A program made the translations under genes and the position numbers. From JBDGPU01 sp042219525 (GTDB taxonomy: Archaea; Halobacteriota; Halobacteria; Halobacteriales; Haloferacaceae): a DNA stretch of 35,149 nucleotides. Below the pieces are notes generated by a model. The model had not been told where the DNA came from. It made no database searches and saw only the letters and a list, made by a program, of their open reading frames with translations. The stretch spans positions 1 through 35,149 of the forward strand of contig JBDGPU010000068.1 in the NCBI GenBank assembly GCA_042219525.1, written 5' to 3'. Below are positions 33,852-35,149 of this stretch, piece by piece (position 1 is the first letter of the stretch; every line of letters starts with the position of its first letter).

Positions 33852-34688
33852 TTACTCCTGAATACTGACTGTACGCTCTAATCGTCGTGAACCCCAATCA
33901 AGGATAACTCTGACTTGGTCAGTGTTGGCCCCAAAACCGACCGGTTCTCGATGAGATACGGACTTATCGTTCGGTACGAAAAATCGTACGGTCCCAAGGC
34001 CGGACATACCTCCTACCCCAAGTTTCGCAAGAAATGTTCCCCCTCTTTTACCGGTATTCGCAACTGCTATCCTTGCCGGAATTTCTTCCTCCGGCGCTAC
34101 CCGTTCTGGAACAGTAAATGACTGAACTTCAAATCGAGGCGGGTTGTTCAGACAATTGATGAATGAGGAACTGAGATTCCACTTTGCTTTCCTCGTCTCG
34201 CTGTCCTTCCATAGAATAGCAGCCTGCTCTACCTGTGTATCCAATGGTACAGCGAATGGAAAACCAAACCCCTCGAATCGGTTTGAGGAGAAATGGTAGT
34301 CACCGATCAGGATCTGTTCTCCGTCAAGTTGTAGAACAAGGTTATTGCGCGCCTGCTGGTAAGAAAGCGGGTCTGAAATCGTTCCCCGGATAACAGCAAA
34401 TTGTCGTCCAGAAGGCCGCACGACCTTTGTATGAACTCCAGAACTGTCGAGGACCTCGATCGCGCGTTGCGCCTGGACCGAGTGTATCGTTACGCTTCCT
34501 TCCCCAATAGAGGCCGTTTCCCCTACTGCCAGCGTTTCAGTTGAAGATTGCGACGCTGCTGTGTTCTCCGCGGTTGTTGGAGAGAGTGATCTACTATCGT
34601 TTGAGGCCACACAACCGGAGATGCTGCTCAATAGACCAAGGCCTCCAAGACGAAGGGCCGAACGTCGTGTGTAGCGGGAGGGTGGCAT
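33852..34688 (-). CDS. Tat-exported lipoprotein, hypothetical
   Basis: 278-aa predicted lipoprotein. The N-terminus PSRYTRRSALRLGGLGLLSSISGC has a twin-arginine motif (R8, R9), a short hydrophobic stretch and a lipobox SISGC, the usual haloarchaeal Tat lipoprotein signal. Next comes a Ser/Thr-rich linker (about 28-52), then beta-rich sequence. GETASIGEGSVTIHSVQ followed by FAVIRGTI resembles DUF4352-like extracellular domains, and the second half (EEIPARIAVANTGKRGGTFLAKL) has a CARDB-like look. Codon use and base composition are much more AT-rich than in the neighbours, suggesting transfer. The segment lies between a solo repeat unit and repeat copy C. Function unknown. Confidence 0.75.
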   Translation of the reverse strand: MPPSRYTRRSALRLGGLGLLSSISGCVASNDSRSLSPTTAENTAASQSSTETLAVGETASIGEGSVTIHSVQAQRAIEVLDSSGVHTKVVRPSGRQFAVIRGTISDPLSYQQARNNLVLQLDGEQILIGDYHFSSNRFEGFGFPFAVPLDTQVEQAAILWKDSETRKAKWNLSSSFINCLNNPPRFEVQSFTVPERVAPEEEIPARIAVANTGKRGGTFLAKLGVGGMSGLGTVRFFVPNDKSVSHREPVGFGANTDQVRVILDWGSRRLERTVSIQE

Positions 34689-34816
34689 CCGAGAACAACT
34701 TTATTCACAGTAACAAGTGCCTTCTGGGAAAAGTATCATCTCAGAATGCCGACGATATATGCGGTCTTCCCGTAATAGACGTTTCTGAATAAAGAAACCG
34801 TGTCACCAACTACTGC
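34689..34816. other. AT-rich spacer between the lipoprotein gene and repeat copy C
   Basis: Contains the promoter region of the lipoprotein gene on the minus strand; GAACAACTTTATTCACAG (about 34691-34708) may hold a TATA-like TAAAG. I see no gene. Confidence 0.35.
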
Positions 34817-35149
34817 TAGGTGCAGACGCTGCTCCACTCGACAGCAACGCAAACACCCAGAAAGCCCTCGGCCGCTCGCGGTCGCTCTCCTCAAAAATCG
34901 GAGATTTTTGGGCTCCGAGAAATCTTCGATTTCTCGCGACGCGACATATCCGCGCTCTCCGCCTCGGAAGACGGTCCGGGCTGCTCGCTGCGCTGCGCTG
35001 CCGGGCTGCGACTTCCGTCCCTCCGTTCGCTTCGTCGCCGGCCGCTGGAAGCGCGCCGGCTGCCCGAGGGACCGGAGGTCCCTCGCTGCTCACGAAGACA
35101 CCGCCGCGGCGCGCCCCGCCCTCCCTCGCACGCGTTGCTCGCGCGCGCC
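34817..35149 (-). repeat. Composite dispersed repeat, third copy (copy C), inverted, cut by the window edge
   Basis: On the minus strand it carries the shared GC-rich core (35105-35149), a region of its own with a 9-bp hairpin (35065-35085, GGA loop), GGCGGAGAGCGCGGATATGTCGC, then the twin hairpins (34916-34936 and 34892-34910). These are followed by GCGACCGCGAGCGGCCGAGGGC and half an 80-bp unit ending near 34817. It lacks the AT-rich block of the unit and the module I inverted repeat within the window. Twin hairpins match copy A except for a compensatory pair and one mismatch. Confidence 0.82.

Overview
The window comes from a haloarchaeon (class Halobacteria). The genes are GC-rich and encode strongly acidic proteins. 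Most genes have a weak TATA-like box about 25-30 nt before the start codon and little or no leader. The enzyme set is typical: a mevalonate-pathway HMG-CoA synthase and reductase, a class II (B12-dependent) ribonucleotide reductase, trpDFEG, nadABC, type II methionine aminopeptidase, NADP isocitrate dehydrogenase and pilin-type surface proteins. I cannot name the genus from sequence alone.

Layout. 1-770: left copy of a composite dispersed repeat ending in an exact 80-bp tandem array. 890-2542: adk and a DUF106 (EMC3/YidC-like) membrane insertase. 2598-4418 (-): thioredoxin-like protein and HMG-CoA synthase. 4530-7304: divergent pair of genes with class III (prepilin-type) signals, a small pilin and a 746-aa surface protein. 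7366-9589 (-): DUF2150, then a HIT hydrolase/TatD-like hydrolase operon. 9819-10019: small zinc-ribbon protein. 10118-11023 (-): map. 11024-12018: a second, inverted copy of the composite repeat followed by a different 80-bp-period array. 12019-15109: isoaspartyl peptidase (-), membrane metal-dependent hydrolase (+) and icd (+). 15236-16925: small PLDc_N-type membrane protein and an IS1341-type element carrying only tnpB. 16995-18520: cupin, zinc-ribbon/winged-helix protein and small membrane protein. 18538-21476: HMG-CoA reductase (-) and an amidohydrolase (+). 21754-25428: nadA-nadB-nadC operon. 25549-29607: trpD-trpF-trpE-trpG operon. 29710-33519: small membrane protein (-) and class II RNR (+). 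33520-35149: an AT-richer segment with a Tat lipoprotein gene, between a solo repeat unit and a third copy of the composite repeat.

How it fits together. nadABC makes nicotinate mononucleotide from aspartate and DHAP; trpDFEG covers the early tryptophan steps from chorismate (trpC, trpB and trpA are not here). HMG-CoA synthase and reductase sit 14 kb apart and supply mevalonate for archaeal lipids. The trp promoter carries three helically phased TGTACA-like boxes that match the archaeal TRP box.

The least explained material is the dispersed repeat family. Three large copies (1-770; 11140-11700; 34817-35149) and one solo unit (33644-33728) share modules. Two copies contain twin hairpins with a compensatory base-pair change and a possible pseudoknot. 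The array module carries TATA-like blocks every 80 bp and lies upstream of, and co-oriented with, adk, map and the lipoprotein gene.
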